A stretch of DNA of 64,000 bases from an uncultured Porphyromonadaceae bacterium (GTDB lineage Bacteria; Bacteroidota; Bacteroidia; Bacteroidales; Muribaculaceae), in the NCBI GenBank assembly GCA_900541835.1, contig UQLL01000008.1:1-64000 (forward strand). The letters are read 5' to 3'. The notes under the pieces are model-generated. The model did not search any database, was not told the origin of the DNA, and was given only the letters and a program-made list of their open reading frames with translations. Made by a program: the position numbers and the translations under genes. Of the stretch, positions 44,701 through 53,063 are shown one piece after another. The stretch's first letter is position 1. Each line of letters opens with the position of its first letter.

Positions 44701-46140
44701 GCCACCGTCATGCGCTACCAGTACAACATTTTCGACAAGCTGACAGTAGGGGAGACTTACGCCCGCAACGTCAGCGTCGACCCACCAGTGGCCCCTGCCC
44801 GCATCCGCGCCAACGTGCCCTTCACCGTCAGCGTGCCCGTCCGCAACCTCGGCACGGAGAGAGCCTTGGGCTACACCGTCGAGCTCTACCGCACCACATC
44901 CGACGCACCCCTGGCAAGCAACAACACCGGCGCCTCCATCCCCACCGACTCCGTGGTGTACGTCGACTTCCCCGCCACCCTCTCGCTCATGGACTCAACA
45001 GCCGTCGGCTACTACGCCAAGGTCAGCATGGTCGGCGACATGGACGCTGCCGACAACATCTCCGAAACCGCCACCGTCCGGATGCGCCACAGCGACAAGC
45101 CCGCTCCCCGGCAGCTCATGGTCACCAAAGGCGGCGACGGACGACCTTCCCTCTCCTGGTCCATCCCCGAGCTCGGCAACCTCGCCCAGAAGCACGATGT
45201 CGTCGATGACTTCGATAGCTACGACGCCTTCACCCACACCGACATCGGCGACTGGGTGACCGTCGATGGCGACCGACAGCCCGTCGGCAGCATCAGCGGT
45301 GTGTACGTGCCGAGCATCATCGCCGGCAAGACTCTCGCCTCCTTCTTCATCTTCGACCGCGACGGCGGCGCGTTCAACTCCACATTCGACGCTCACTCCG
45401 GCACCCGCTTCTTAGCCACTTTCTTCCGCCAGGACGATGGTAAGGTCGACGACTGGGCCATCTCTCCCCTCCTCAGCGGCGATGCACAGCCCATCACCCT
45501 GTGGGCCAAGAGCTATAACGCCAAGTATCCCGAGACCTTCGAGGTCCTCTACTCAACCGCCGAAGGCGCCGACACCGCCGCTTTCACCCTGCTCGACACC
45601 AAGGCGCGCATCAGCAATGTCTGGACGCAGTACACTTTTGACCTGCCCGCCGGAGCACGCCGCTTCGCCATCCGCAGCGTCAGTACCGGAGCCTTCCTGC
45701 TCATGGTCGACGACGTAGCCTACACTGCCGCACCCAGCGCCGTGAGCGGTTACCACATCTACCGCGACGGACAGCGTCTCACCACCGAGCCTGTCTCCGG
45801 CACCACCTATTCCGACACGTCGCTGCCGGCCGACAGTAAGGGCACCGTCACCTACCAGGTGACGGCCATGTACGGCGCCAAGGAGTCCGACGCCTCCAAC
45901 CGGGGCGACTACAGCTCCGGCATTGGCGCCCTCCAAGACTCCGCCCCCTTCCGCGTCGTCGGAGGCATCGGTTCCATCACCATCCTCACCGAGGGCGGCC
46001 TGCCCGTCACTGTCACCTCCGTGGGCGGCGTCCGAATCCACGGTACCCTCGCCGCACCCGCGTCGCTGATCCTCGGCGCCGCTCCCGGCATCTACATCGT
46101 ACGCGCCGGAAGCCACTCCGCCAAGGTCCTCGTACGCTGA
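41764..46140 (+). CDS. Large secreted adhesin-like protein with fibronectin-III and jelly-roll domains
   Basis: The 1458-residue protein has a signal peptide (MLKFFTRITMAVAFILLPQI) and an N-terminal beta-propeller-like part (VAVNRDGQVFGIGDDGVLYR). Next come several fibronectin-III-like modules and two choice-of-anchor-J/cleaved-adhesin modules, recognised by DDWLVTPAIRLEAGKAYLYS and DDWAISPLLSGDAQPITLWA. The last 80 residues form a sorting-like beta domain ending in PGIYIVRAGSHSAKVLVR, the pattern of type IX secretion C-terminal signals. Such proteins are surface-exposed; ligand unknown. It stands alone with its own promoter and a terminator-like repeat. Confidence 0.82.
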   Translation: MLKFFTRITMAVAFILLPQIALGQDVLLRGHVASSRKADASDAAPVHLGMYTFRPDGTQFARLSGDASVSGAFGGLWQNGYYYQSNAAVRDAANPSVTYPGIVRFDASTWTLQETTRVERYQLSMDLVDDNGVVYGCFYDPSMRGCCWARMSMEPTYKYPYTYIKKMEMPMSAVAVNRDGQVFGIGDDGVLYRIDKNTGAATIVGATDVIPAALSSAAIDQRTGLMYWTCITNRNESCIYEVNTDTGKARKLATLPYYDQIVGLDVVYEPDAKAPAVPVNLTADFPNGSRSGNVTFRVPGTTADGTIAAGDVDFTLFANGVEVASGTVPYGTQVTRPLEMDSDAHYEFRVRLTNSVGDSHKAATAAFIGNDIPKAPANPTISYASGKFTVKWTAVTAGNRGGFIDKAQMRYRVTRMPDNVVVADNLTAVTLTDPVAIPDNYTVYSYKVEAMCNGKTSAAAVTNKVGLGTIQPPYLETFDNAASLLNYTIIDGNADNKKWAHFASSQIVRCNFTANKAQDDWLVTPAIRLEAGKAYLYSFDAAVFNDAYGEHFELKLGTAPTAAAMTTTLISDTEVKSKGGVTYERYITVPETGDYYVGLHAISASPKTYLQADNFAIAAPLSSLAPGLCKSLTVSPDASGSRVATIRGAAPATTLGGDNLAQVSKIELYRDTVLLTTLTGIAPGANFTFEDKTAPSAASYIYSAIAYNAQGEGARTRTQAFVGVKRSKPVTDVKITEVSDGVARITWTAPTQDVDGAPLPAGKVHYTLVQANKSALPVIVDSLTTTTYDWAVTDEGQAMANVAVIAVTDGGSSDAVASAMIPVGKAYGLPFAESFAAKRSHSALGTRNYNLTSVWTFAADGDLVGITSADNDNGYIYARTTTMGPAASMLFTGKIDLRQAENPYFSFFVYNLRNATSKPDNTNIVELMVRVVGEDDDFRQLSAPQSVHSLCDSLEEERWFPVRTDLSAFKGKVIQLGIKATVMRYQYNIFDKLTVGETYARNVSVDPPVAPARIRANVPFTVSVPVRNLGTERALGYTVELYRTTSDAPLASNNTGASIPTDSVVYVDFPATLSLMDSTAVGYYAKVSMVGDMDAADNISETATVRMRHSDKPAPRQLMVTKGGDGRPSLSWSIPELGNLAQKHDVVDDFDSYDAFTHTDIGDWVTVDGDRQPVGSISGVYVPSIIAGKTLASFFIFDRDGGAFNSTFDAHSGTRFLATFFRQDDGKVDDWAISPLLSGDAQPITLWAKSYNAKYPETFEVLYSTAEGADTAAFTLLDTKARISNVWTQYTFDLPAGARRFAIRSVSTGAFLLMVDDVAYTAAPSAVSGYHIYRDGQRLTTEPVSGTTYSDTSLPADSKGTVTYQVTAMYGAKESDASNRGDYSSGIGALQDSAPFRVVGGIGSITILTEGGLPVTVTSVGGVRIHGTLAAPASLILGAAPGIYIVRAGSHSAKVLVR

Positions 46141-46143
46141 TAA

Positions 46144-46221
46144 GCTGAGTGCTGAGAGCTGAGAGGTTGCTGACCCCGGGTATCGCTACCCGCTTTCCGC
46201 TCTCAGCCCTCAGCTCTCGGC
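46144..46221 (+). repeat. Inverted repeat of CTGAGAG units with inner hairpin
   Basis: A 22-nt arm at 46144-46165 pairs with 46200-46221 with three mismatches. The loop holds a second hairpin (CGGGTA-TCGC-TACCCG). It begins 4 bp after the adhesin-like gene and probably ends its transcript. Confidence 0.7.
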
Positions 46222-46226
46222 TTTCT

Positions 46227-46258
46227 TTTGCCCGTATTGCAAAATATTGTTAACTTTG
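46227..46258 (+). promoter_or_regulatory. Promoter of the DUF4494 gene
   Basis: TTTG (46227-46230), a 20-nt spacer, TAACTTTG (46251-46258). Transcription should start near 46263, leaving a leader of about 70 nt. Confidence 0.75.
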
Positions 46259-46274
46259 CAGTGACAAACAAGCA

Positions 46275-46302
46275 CGGGCCGGACCCACAGAACCTCGGCC
46301 CG
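46275..46302 (+). promoter_or_regulatory. Leader hairpin of the DUF4494 gene
   Basis: CGGGCCG (46275-46281) and CGGCCCG (46296-46302) are exact complements in the predicted 5' leader. Function is unknown. Confidence 0.4.
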
Positions 46303-46335
46303 CATCCGATTGTTTACACACTAACACTGCAAAGC

Positions 46336-46773
46336 ATGTCACTCTGGTTTGAATGTAAAGTGCGCTATGACAAGACCATGGAAAACGGCGCCGTCAAGAA
46401 AGTCAACGAGCCCTACCTGGTCGACGCCCTCAGCTTCACCGAAGCCGAGGCACGTATCATCGAGGAACGCACCCCCTATATCTCCGGCGAGTTCACCGTC
46501 TCCGCCGTCAAGAAGACCCGCATAGCCGAAATCTTCGCCGACCCCTCGGCCGACGACCGCTTCTACATGGTAAAGGTCAACTTCATCACCCTCGACGAGA
46601 AGTCCGGCATGGAGAAGAAGAGCGCCTCGCACATTTTGGTGCAGGCCAACGACTTCGCTTCCGCCCTCAAACGCTTCAACGACGGCATGAACGGCTCCGC
46701 CGCCGACTACGAGATTGCCTCCATCGTCGAGACACCTCTCCTTGACGTCTACAACGTCAAAGCTACCGCTTGA
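46336..46773 (+). CDS. DUF4494 family protein
   Basis: The 145-residue protein begins MSLWFECKVRYDKTMENG, followed by KKVNEPYLVDALSFTEAEAR; this matches the Bacteroidetes DUF4494 family, whose function is unknown. It has no signal peptide or membrane helix, so it is cytoplasmic. The ATG at 46336 is chosen over an upstream open frame because the promoter overlaps the longer version. Confidence 0.85.
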   Translation: MSLWFECKVRYDKTMENGAVKKVNEPYLVDALSFTEAEARIIEERTPYISGEFTVSAVKKTRIAEIFADPSADDRFYMVKVNFITLDEKSGMEKKSASHILVQANDFASALKRFNDGMNGSAADYEIASIVETPLLDVYNVKATA

Positions 46774-46803
46774 CCCGTGTCCTCAATCAGCCATTACTCT
46801 GAA

Positions 46804-46831
46804 ATTGGCGTCCGCTTCAGCGTGGCGCACT
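46804..46831. repeat. TTCA-loop repeat before yggS
   Basis: ATTGGCGTCCGCTTCAGCG followed by TGGCGCAC, nearly identical to the copy at 39039. It lies in the 65-bp gap before the YggS-type gene. Confidence 0.55.
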
Positions 46832-46838
46832 GAGTCAA

Positions 46839-47513
46839 ATGATCAGCCAAAACCTGCAAAGAATCCTCGCCCAGCTCCCCGCCGGCGTCTCCCTGGTGGC
46901 CGTCAGCAAGTTCAACCCCGTGGAGTCCATCCGCCAGGCCTACGATGCCGGACAGCGCCTCTTCGGCGAAAGCCGCGTTCAGGAGCTCCTGACAAAGATT
47001 TCGGAACTCCCGGCCGACATCCGCTGGCACTTTATCGGCCATCTCCAGACCAACAAGGCCCGCAAGATTGTAGGCCGCGTGGCTCTCATCGAGAGCATCG
47101 ACAGCGAGAAACTCCTCGCCCTGGTCTCTGACGAGGCTGTGAAGCAGGAACTGGTGCAGGACGTCCTGCTGCAGGTTCACGTCGCCGCCGAAGAAACCAA
47201 GTTCGGCTTCGCCCCTGCGGAGCTGGCGGAGTTCGTTTCCACCCTCCCCTGGGAGCGATACCCCGGCGTCCGCATACGAGGCGTCATGGGCATGGCCTCC
47301 AACGTCGACGATCCCGAGCGCATCCTCGCTGACTTCCGCGACATCCGTGCCGCCTTCGACCACATCCGCAGCCAGTATGCAGACCTGCTGCCCGCCTTCG
47401 ACACCGTCAGCATGGGCATGAGCGGCGACTGGCAATACGCCGCCGCCTCCGGCTCCACCCTCGTCCGACTCGGCTCCGCAATCTTCGGCCCCCGAATGTA
47501 CCAGAACCACTGA
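46839..47513 (+). CDS. yggS: YggS/PLPBP-type pyridoxal phosphate homeostasis protein
   Basis: The 224-residue alanine-racemase-fold protein has the PLP lysine Lys24 in VAVSKFNP, the GESRVQEL motif, WHFIGHLQTNK, and the C-terminal MGMSGDWQYA and VRLGSAIFGPR. It carries PLP without a known enzymatic reaction and buffers vitamin B6 and amino-acid pools. The N-terminus is somewhat shorter than usual. Confidence 0.93.
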   Translation: MISQNLQRILAQLPAGVSLVAVSKFNPVESIRQAYDAGQRLFGESRVQELLTKISELPADIRWHFIGHLQTNKARKIVGRVALIESIDSEKLLALVSDEAVKQELVQDVLLQVHVAAEETKFGFAPAELAEFVSTLPWERYPGVRIRGVMGMASNVDDPERILADFRDIRAAFDHIRSQYADLLPAFDTVSMGMSGDWQYAAASGSTLVRLGSAIFGPRMYQNH

Positions 47514-47556
47514 CGAGGCAAGAGTTAAATTCGTAAGGCGGAGATATGCCCCTGTA

Positions 47557-47582
47557 ATTGGCCCCCGCTTCAGCGCGGTGCA
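47557..47582. repeat. TTCA-loop repeat before the MFS transporter
   Basis: A third copy: ATTGGCCCCCGCTTCAGCG followed by CGGTGCAT, about 30 bp before the transporter ATG. Confidence 0.5.
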
Positions 47583-47611
47583 TTCCATCAAAGCAGAAAC
47601 AACCATTTAAT

Positions 47612-49102
47612 ATGAGCACACCAATTCCCACGCACAGGCGCAGCTACGTACTGCCCATCATCGTGATGTTCTTCCTCTTCGCGATGATCTCGTTCGTCAC
47701 GGGCTTCCAGAACCCGTTCGGCGTCATCCTCAAAGAGCAGCTCTCGCTCAACAACTTCCAGAGCCAGCTGGGCAACCTGGCCAACTTCATCGCCTACGCC
47801 TTCATGGGCTTGCCCGCCGGCCTGCTGCTCCAGAAGAAAGGCTACAAGTTCTCGGCCGTAATGGCCGTGCTCGTCGGCCTCGTGGGAGTTTGCATGATGT
47901 TCATATCCAGCCTATTTGACGACAAAGGAACCATCTTCACCGTATACCTTGTCGGAGCTTTCGTGGCCGGCTTCTCCATGTGCATGCTCAACACCGTCGT
48001 CAACCCCATGCTCAACACTTTGGGCGGAGGCGGCAAGCGCGGCAACCAGCTCATACAGTTCGGCGGCTCGTGCAACTCCCTGGCTGCCACCATCTGCCCC
48101 GTCCTGGTCGGTTACCTGCTCGGCTCCTCCATGGTCGGCAAGACCCTGGTCGACGCGTGGCCCGCTTTGTTCATCGCCATGGGCATCTTCGGCCTCGCGC
48201 TCGTCGTGCTCCTGGCCACAAAGCTCCCCGAGCCACAGCTCGAAGAGCGTAAGATCGAAGGCCCCGTCAAGGATAACCCCACTCTGCGCAAGGCATTCCG
48301 CTTCCCCAACTACGTGCTCGGCGTCATCGCCATCTTCCTCTACGTCGGCGTCGAAGTAGGCATCCCCAACTTTGCCAACCTCTACATGACCGCCCCCACC
48401 ATGGAGCAGGCGCAGGGCCGCGTGGCCGAATACAACCACCAGCAGCAGGACCAGGAATACAAGGCGACTCTCAAGGATGACCAGATCATCGACGAAGACG
48501 ATTTCGGCATCTCCCAACAGATAGTGAAGGGCGAGCTCTACTCCGGCCTCGGCATGGCAGCAGGCACCGCCGGCACGCTCGTCGGCATGTACTGGTTCCT
48601 CATGCTCGTCGGCCGACTCATCGGCGGCATCGTCGGCGGCAAAGTCTCGCCTAAGACCATGCTTGCCGTCGTCTCCTCGTTCGTCATCGTCATGCTCCTG
48701 TGTGCTCTCTGCTTCGACGGCACCGTGCAGATACGCGTGCCGGGCATCGACACCACGTCCATGAGCTTCGCCATGGTGCCCGTGAGCATCACCATGCTCT
48801 TCATCGTGCTCTGTGGTCTGGGCACTTCCGTCATGTGGGGCGCTGTCTTCAACCTCGCCACCGAGGGCCTGGGCAAGTACACAGCCGTGGCCTCCGGCTT
48901 CTTCATGGTCATGGTCTGCGGCGGAGGCATCCTGCCGCTGGTCCAGGGCGTCATCGCCGACTGGAGCGGATACCTCGCCTCCTACTGGATTCCCATCGTG
49001 GCCGTTGTCTACCTCCTCTTCTACGCTCTCGTAGGCAGCCGCGTCACCCGCCGCGACGTCGTCGCCGACGAGATAGAAAAAGCCGACGGCATGGACATCT
49101 GA
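47612..49102 (+). CDS. MFS sugar transporter, FucP/GluP-like
   Basis: The 496-residue, 12-helix transporter starts MSTPIPTHRRSYVLPIIVMF. The family signature GFQNPFGVILKEQLSLNNFQ lies in helix 1, FGGSCNSLAATICPVLVGYL follows the first half, and GVEVGIPNF opens the second. A hydrophilic insert of about 50 residues after helix 7 (VAEYNHQQQDQEYKATLKDD) distinguishes it from E. coli FucP. The ATG at 47612 is preferred; the longer frame starts within the upstream repeat. It lies 40 bp before transketolase, suggesting uptake of a sugar that feeds central carbon metabolism. Confidence 0.85.
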   Translation: MSTPIPTHRRSYVLPIIVMFFLFAMISFVTGFQNPFGVILKEQLSLNNFQSQLGNLANFIAYAFMGLPAGLLLQKKGYKFSAVMAVLVGLVGVCMMFISSLFDDKGTIFTVYLVGAFVAGFSMCMLNTVVNPMLNTLGGGGKRGNQLIQFGGSCNSLAATICPVLVGYLLGSSMVGKTLVDAWPALFIAMGIFGLALVVLLATKLPEPQLEERKIEGPVKDNPTLRKAFRFPNYVLGVIAIFLYVGVEVGIPNFANLYMTAPTMEQAQGRVAEYNHQQQDQEYKATLKDDQIIDEDDFGISQQIVKGELYSGLGMAAGTAGTLVGMYWFLMLVGRLIGGIVGGKVSPKTMLAVVSSFVIVMLLCALCFDGTVQIRVPGIDTTSMSFAMVPVSITMLFIVLCGLGTSVMWGAVFNLATEGLGKYTAVASGFFMVMVCGGGILPLVQGVIADWSGYLASYWIPIVAVVYLLFYALVGSRVTRRDVVADEIEKADGMDI

Positions 49103-49142
49103 CCCGTAATCTTCCCACACCACCGATAAACCTTAAAACACA

Positions 49143-51167
49143 ATGGATACCAAACAGATGAACCGCGCGGCCGACAACCTGCGCATCCTCATAGCCTCCA
49201 TGGTAGAGAAGGCCAAGTCCGGCCATCCCGGAGGCGCCATGGGCGGAGCCGACTTCATCAACGTGCTCTATTCCAAGTTCCTCGTCTACGACCCCAGCGA
49301 CCCCTTGTGGATAGCCCGCGACCGATTCTTCCTCGACCCCGGCCACATGTCTCCCATGCTCTATTCCGTGCTCGCCATGTCCGGCTTCTACACCGTCGAC
49401 GAGCTCCGGCAGTTCCGCCAGTGGGGATCCGTGACGCCCGGCCATCCCGAGCTCGACCCCAGGCGAGGGGTAGAGAACAGCTCCGGCCCACTCGGCCAGG
49501 GCCATGTCATGGCCGTAGGCTGCGCCATAGCCGAGCGCTTCCTCGTGCAGCGCTTCGGCGAGACACTCGCACACAAGACCTACGCCTTCATCTCCGACGG
49601 CGGCATACAGGAAGAGATCTCCCAGGGTGCCGGGCGTATCGCCGGCCAGCTCGGCCTCCACAACCTCATCATGTTCTACGACAGCAACGACGTCCAGCTC
49701 TCCACCATGGTCCACGATGTTGACCGCGAGGACGTCGCCGCCAAGTACCGCGCATGGGGCTGGAACGTGCTCGACATCGACGGCACCGATCCTCGGGCCA
49801 TCGCCGGAGCGCTCAAGGTGGCAGTGGAGGAGAAGAAGCGTCCGACCCTTATCATCGGCCACACCATCATGGCCCGCGGAGCGGTCGCTGCCGACGGCAC
49901 CAGCTTCGAAGGCAAGATTTCCACCCACGGGCAGCCCCTGAGCAAGGCCGGCGCCGACATGGACAAGACCATCCGCCACCTCGGTGGCGACCCCCAGGAC
50001 CCCTGGCTCATCTTCCCCGAGGCCGAGGCACTCTACCGCGAACGCCGCCGCGAACTCCAGGAAATAGTCGCCTCCCGCCACGCCGAAGAGTCCCAGTGGC
50101 GCCAGGCCAACCCCGACTCCGCTGCCCTGCTCGACCGCTACCTCTCAGGCAAGCTCCCCGACTTCGACTGGAACGCCATACCCCTCAAGGCCGACATGGC
50201 CACCCGCAACTCCTCAGCCGCCGTGCTCGGCTACCTCGCACAGCACGTCGGCAACATGATCGTCTCCTCCGCCGACCTCAGCAACTCCGACAAGACCGAC
50301 GGCTTCCTCAAGCAGACCCACCCCCTGACCATCGGTGACTTCTCCGGCGCCTTCCTCCAGGCCGGCGTGGCCGAGCTCACCATGGCCTGCATCGTCAACG
50401 GCATCGTCCTCCACCAGGGCCTCTGCGCCGCCTGCGGCACCTTCTTCGTCTTCTCCGACTACATGAAGCCCGCCATCCGTATGTCCGCCCTCCAGGAGCT
50501 CCCCGCCAAATACATTTTCTCCCACGACGCCTTCCGTGTCGGCGAGGATGGCCCCACCCACCAGCCCGTAGAGCAGGAGGCACAGATACGCCTGCTCGAG
50601 CAGATGAACAACCTCAGCGGCAACATGGCCGCCCTCGTGCTGCGCCCTGCCGACAGCGCCGAGTGCGTGCAGTGCTACAAGCTCGCCATGGAGAACAACG
50701 ACAGTCCCAGCATCCTCATCCTCTCCCGCCAGGATATCAAGGACGTACCCTGCCCGGCCGAGACTGTAGCCGCCGGCGTGCCCCGCGGAGCATACGTGGT
50801 AGCCGACGAACCCGACGCACAGATTACCCTGCTGGCCAACGGAAGCGAAGTCAGCCTCCTGAGCGACGTGCAGCAGCAGCTCAAGGCAGAGGGCATCCCC
50901 GCCCGACTCGTCTCCATGCCCAGCGTCGGCCTGTTCATGCGCCAGGACCCCGCCTACCGCGAGCAGGTGCTTCCCTCCGCCATCCCCGTATACGCACTCA
51001 GCGCCGGCCTTCCCGCAGCCCTCATGCCCGCACTCCAGGGACACCGCTACCAGGCCAAGGGGCTGCAGCGCTTCGGAGCCTCCGCCCCCTACAAAGTCCT
51101 CGACCGAGAGTTCGGCTTCACCACCCACAACATCGTAGCCCAGATTAAACTTTTTTGCAGAAATTGA
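49143..51167 (+). CDS. tkt: Transketolase
   Basis: This thiamine-diphosphate enzyme of the non-oxidative pentose phosphate pathway has 674 residues. Motifs present: KSGHPGGAMGGADF, DPGHMSPMLYS, GPLGQGH, the ThDP-binding loop SDGGIQEEISQGAGRIA through YDSND, and in the pyrimidine domain VGEDGPTHQPVEQEAQIRLL. The loop reads SDGG instead of the textbook GDG; a similar form is known in Bacteroidetes transketolases, so it is probably active. Confidence 0.95.
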   Translation: MDTKQMNRAADNLRILIASMVEKAKSGHPGGAMGGADFINVLYSKFLVYDPSDPLWIARDRFFLDPGHMSPMLYSVLAMSGFYTVDELRQFRQWGSVTPGHPELDPRRGVENSSGPLGQGHVMAVGCAIAERFLVQRFGETLAHKTYAFISDGGIQEEISQGAGRIAGQLGLHNLIMFYDSNDVQLSTMVHDVDREDVAAKYRAWGWNVLDIDGTDPRAIAGALKVAVEEKKRPTLIIGHTIMARGAVAADGTSFEGKISTHGQPLSKAGADMDKTIRHLGGDPQDPWLIFPEAEALYRERRRELQEIVASRHAEESQWRQANPDSAALLDRYLSGKLPDFDWNAIPLKADMATRNSSAAVLGYLAQHVGNMIVSSADLSNSDKTDGFLKQTHPLTIGDFSGAFLQAGVAELTMACIVNGIVLHQGLCAACGTFFVFSDYMKPAIRMSALQELPAKYIFSHDAFRVGEDGPTHQPVEQEAQIRLLEQMNNLSGNMAALVLRPADSAECVQCYKLAMENNDSPSILILSRQDIKDVPCPAETVAAGVPRGAYVVADEPDAQITLLANGSEVSLLSDVQQQLKAEGIPARLVSMPSVGLFMRQDPAYREQVLPSAIPVYALSAGLPAALMPALQGHRYQAKGLQRFGASAPYKVLDREFGFTTHNIVAQIKLFCRN

Positions 51168-51188
51168 GTTTAAGTTAAAAAGATTTAC

Positions 51189-51196
51189 TAACTTTG
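51189..51196 (+). promoter_or_regulatory. Probable -7 element of the OmpA-family gene
   Basis: TAACTTTG at 51189-51196. A TTG lies 22 nt upstream, one to two bases more than ideal. It would give a leader of about 80 nt. Confidence 0.55.
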
Positions 51197-51212
51197 CAAC
51201 GAAATTCGCCCT

Positions 51213-51250
51213 GCGGTTTCGGGCTTGGTGTCAGCCACACCCGAAACTGC
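51213..51250 (+). promoter_or_regulatory. Leader hairpin of the OmpA-family gene
   Basis: GCGGTTTCGGG (51213-51223) pairs with CCCGAAACTGC (51240-51250), 11 bp with one wobble; inside it GGTGT and ACACC can pair further. It lies in the 5' leader. It could stabilise the mRNA of an abundant porin, or regulate it. Confidence 0.5.
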
Positions 51251-51282
51251 GGGTGTTGCAAAGTAAAAAACAATCTCACGAT

Positions 51283-52476
51283 ATGAAAAAACTGATACTA
51301 TCCACAATGTGTGTCGCAGCCATGGCAGGCGCTCTGCCCGCTGCCGCCCAGGAGGTTACCTATGTTGAGGATTGCCAGCAGGGATTGCTGCTCAACCGCA
51401 ACCGCGACAACTGGTTCATCACCGCACGCGGTGGTGCTAACTTCTCCATGGGCAAGTACGACATGAAGGCTCCTTTCAAGGACCGCATCGGTTCCACTGC
51501 CAGCATCTATGCCGGTAAGTGGCTTACCCCCACCTTCGGTCTCCGTTTCGGGTTCAACATGACCGAGAGCAAGGGCGCAACATACCTCGGTGGCCCGTAC
51601 CAGGACGACGCCCACGGCCCGTTCGACAACGGCTACTACCCCAAGAAATACTACGCCTGGGGCATTGAGGTCGACGGTCTTGTCAACATGACCAACTGGA
51701 TTTGCGGTTACCGTCCCGGACGCGTCTACAACCTCGTCCTCCACGGAGGCGTAGGCTCCATGTGGGCTCTCAAGCACAAAGAGAAGAGCGAGGGCAACTA
51801 CGACTGGAACTACAACTGGCACAATCGCGTATTCTATATCAATCTCGGTCTCCAGAACAACTTCAGCCTCGGCAAGGGCTGGGACGTCTTCGTTGACTTA
51901 GAAGGCCAGATCAACGATTGGCCCCGCGTAGACTACCTCGTAAACCTCACCGCCGGTATCACCTACAACTTCAAGAAGCGCGAGTGGAACTGCCCCGTCA
52001 CCGCCGTCTGCCCCACCTGGAAGTACACTGATGCCGAGGGTGACGCCCTCACTGCCCAGCTCGGCGCCGCCGAGGACAAGATTGCCGACCTGCAGAACCA
52101 GCTCGACAACTGCCGCAAGCGCCCCACCACACAGGTAGCCGCCGACTGCGACGGCCTCGCCACCGTTTACTATCCCATCAACGTCTCCACCCTCGGCAAG
52201 CGTGAGCAGAGCATTCTCACCGCCGTTGCCCAGGTCATGAAGGACCACCCTGACACCCGCTACCAGCTCACCGGCTGGGCTGACAATTACACCGGCAACG
52301 AGACCATCAACACACGCCTGCGCCACGGCCGCGTCGACGGCGTCAAGAAATTCCTCGTTGGCTGCGGCGTCAACGCCGACCAGCTCGAGACAGGCATCGA
52401 CAACGCCAACCTCACCAACTTCGGCCCCCGTTCCGCCTCCCTCGACCGCGCCGTCACCATCAAGGAGATTAAGTAA
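51283..52476 (+). CDS. OmpA-family outer membrane protein
   Basis: The 397-residue protein has a signal peptide (MKKLILSTMCVAAMAGALPA), a beta-barrel of about 210 residues with alternating aromatic strands, a short coiled coil (ALTAQLGAAEDKIADLQNQL) and a C-terminal OmpA-like peptidoglycan-binding domain (TRYQLTGWADNYTGNETIN, then LRHGRVDGVKKFLVGCGV). It anchors the outer membrane to the wall. A leader hairpin precedes it and a strong terminator follows. Confidence 0.92.
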   Translation: MKKLILSTMCVAAMAGALPAAAQEVTYVEDCQQGLLLNRNRDNWFITARGGANFSMGKYDMKAPFKDRIGSTASIYAGKWLTPTFGLRFGFNMTESKGATYLGGPYQDDAHGPFDNGYYPKKYYAWGIEVDGLVNMTNWICGYRPGRVYNLVLHGGVGSMWALKHKEKSEGNYDWNYNWHNRVFYINLGLQNNFSLGKGWDVFVDLEGQINDWPRVDYLVNLTAGITYNFKKREWNCPVTAVCPTWKYTDAEGDALTAQLGAAEDKIADLQNQLDNCRKRPTTQVAADCDGLATVYYPINVSTLGKREQSILTAVAQVMKDHPDTRYQLTGWADNYTGNETINTRLRHGRVDGVKKFLVGCGVNADQLETGIDNANLTNFGPRSASLDRAVTIKEIK

Positions 52477-52498
52477 ACGCCACATCATCCCCCATACC

Positions 52499-52528
52499 AA
52501 AGGCCCGACGCCTCAGCGCCGGGCCTTT
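52499..52528 (+). terminator. Terminator of the OmpA-family gene
   Basis: AAAGGCCCG-A-CGC and GCG-C-CGGGCCTTT pair closely around a short loop (52499-52528), 22 bp after the stop codon. Confidence 0.85.
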
Positions 52529-52967
52529 ACTGTACCCTGCCCTCCGCTTTCGGATGGTTCGTCCGCTTGTATGAATGCCTGGTGCGTCCGCCTCCATTTT
52601 AGCTTATGCCAACGCATACGGATGTTCCGGGCGTGTCCGCAGGCGTGAGTATAAGCGTCCTCCTTATATTTCCGGCGCGGCTACCCACAGGGGCGTGCCG
52701 GAAGCTCCGGGACCATATATGGTCCCTCGCTTCGTCCGCAATTATTGATATAGTATAGCTTGTTCATAGTACGCAAAGTCACAAAAAATCCATCATAGAG
52801 ACTATCGCTGAATTTTTTCATGTTGTTCTCTCAAATGGGTTTTTCCTACTTTGGCAATTCAATTAGGTGATAAAAAATAGAGTGTCGATAAACTTTGCAA
52901 CACCTTAATATACAGGTATATAATAGGCGTGTAAGCGCTAAGATTCACCCATGATGGCGAAAAAAGA
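52529..52967. other. Intergenic stretch with no visible gene
   Basis: About 440 bases show no reading frame I can support. It contains an 18-nt perfect palindrome (GGGACCATATATGGTCCC, 52709-52726), and its right third is much more A/T-rich than the rest of the window. It may be decayed sequence in front of the tRNA promoter. Confidence 0.4.
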
Positions 52968-52999
52968 TTTGGAGGGTATTGAAAAATGTCGTAACTTTG
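52968..52999 (+). promoter_or_regulatory. Promoter of tRNA-Glu
   Basis: TTTG (52968-52971), a 20-nt spacer, TAACTTTG (52992-52999); the tRNA begins 65 bases downstream. Confidence 0.75.
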
Positions 53000-53063
53000 C
53001 ATCGCAATTCAGAACGAAAGGGTATGAGACAGTGCCTTGGAGGTCTGAGAGTCAATAACCGAT

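Noticed and set aside
49550..49650. Degenerate thiamine-diphosphate site in transketolase (SDGG for GDG)
   Set aside because: The surrounding motif is intact and the variant is known in Bacteroidetes enzymes, so I do not treat it as inactive.
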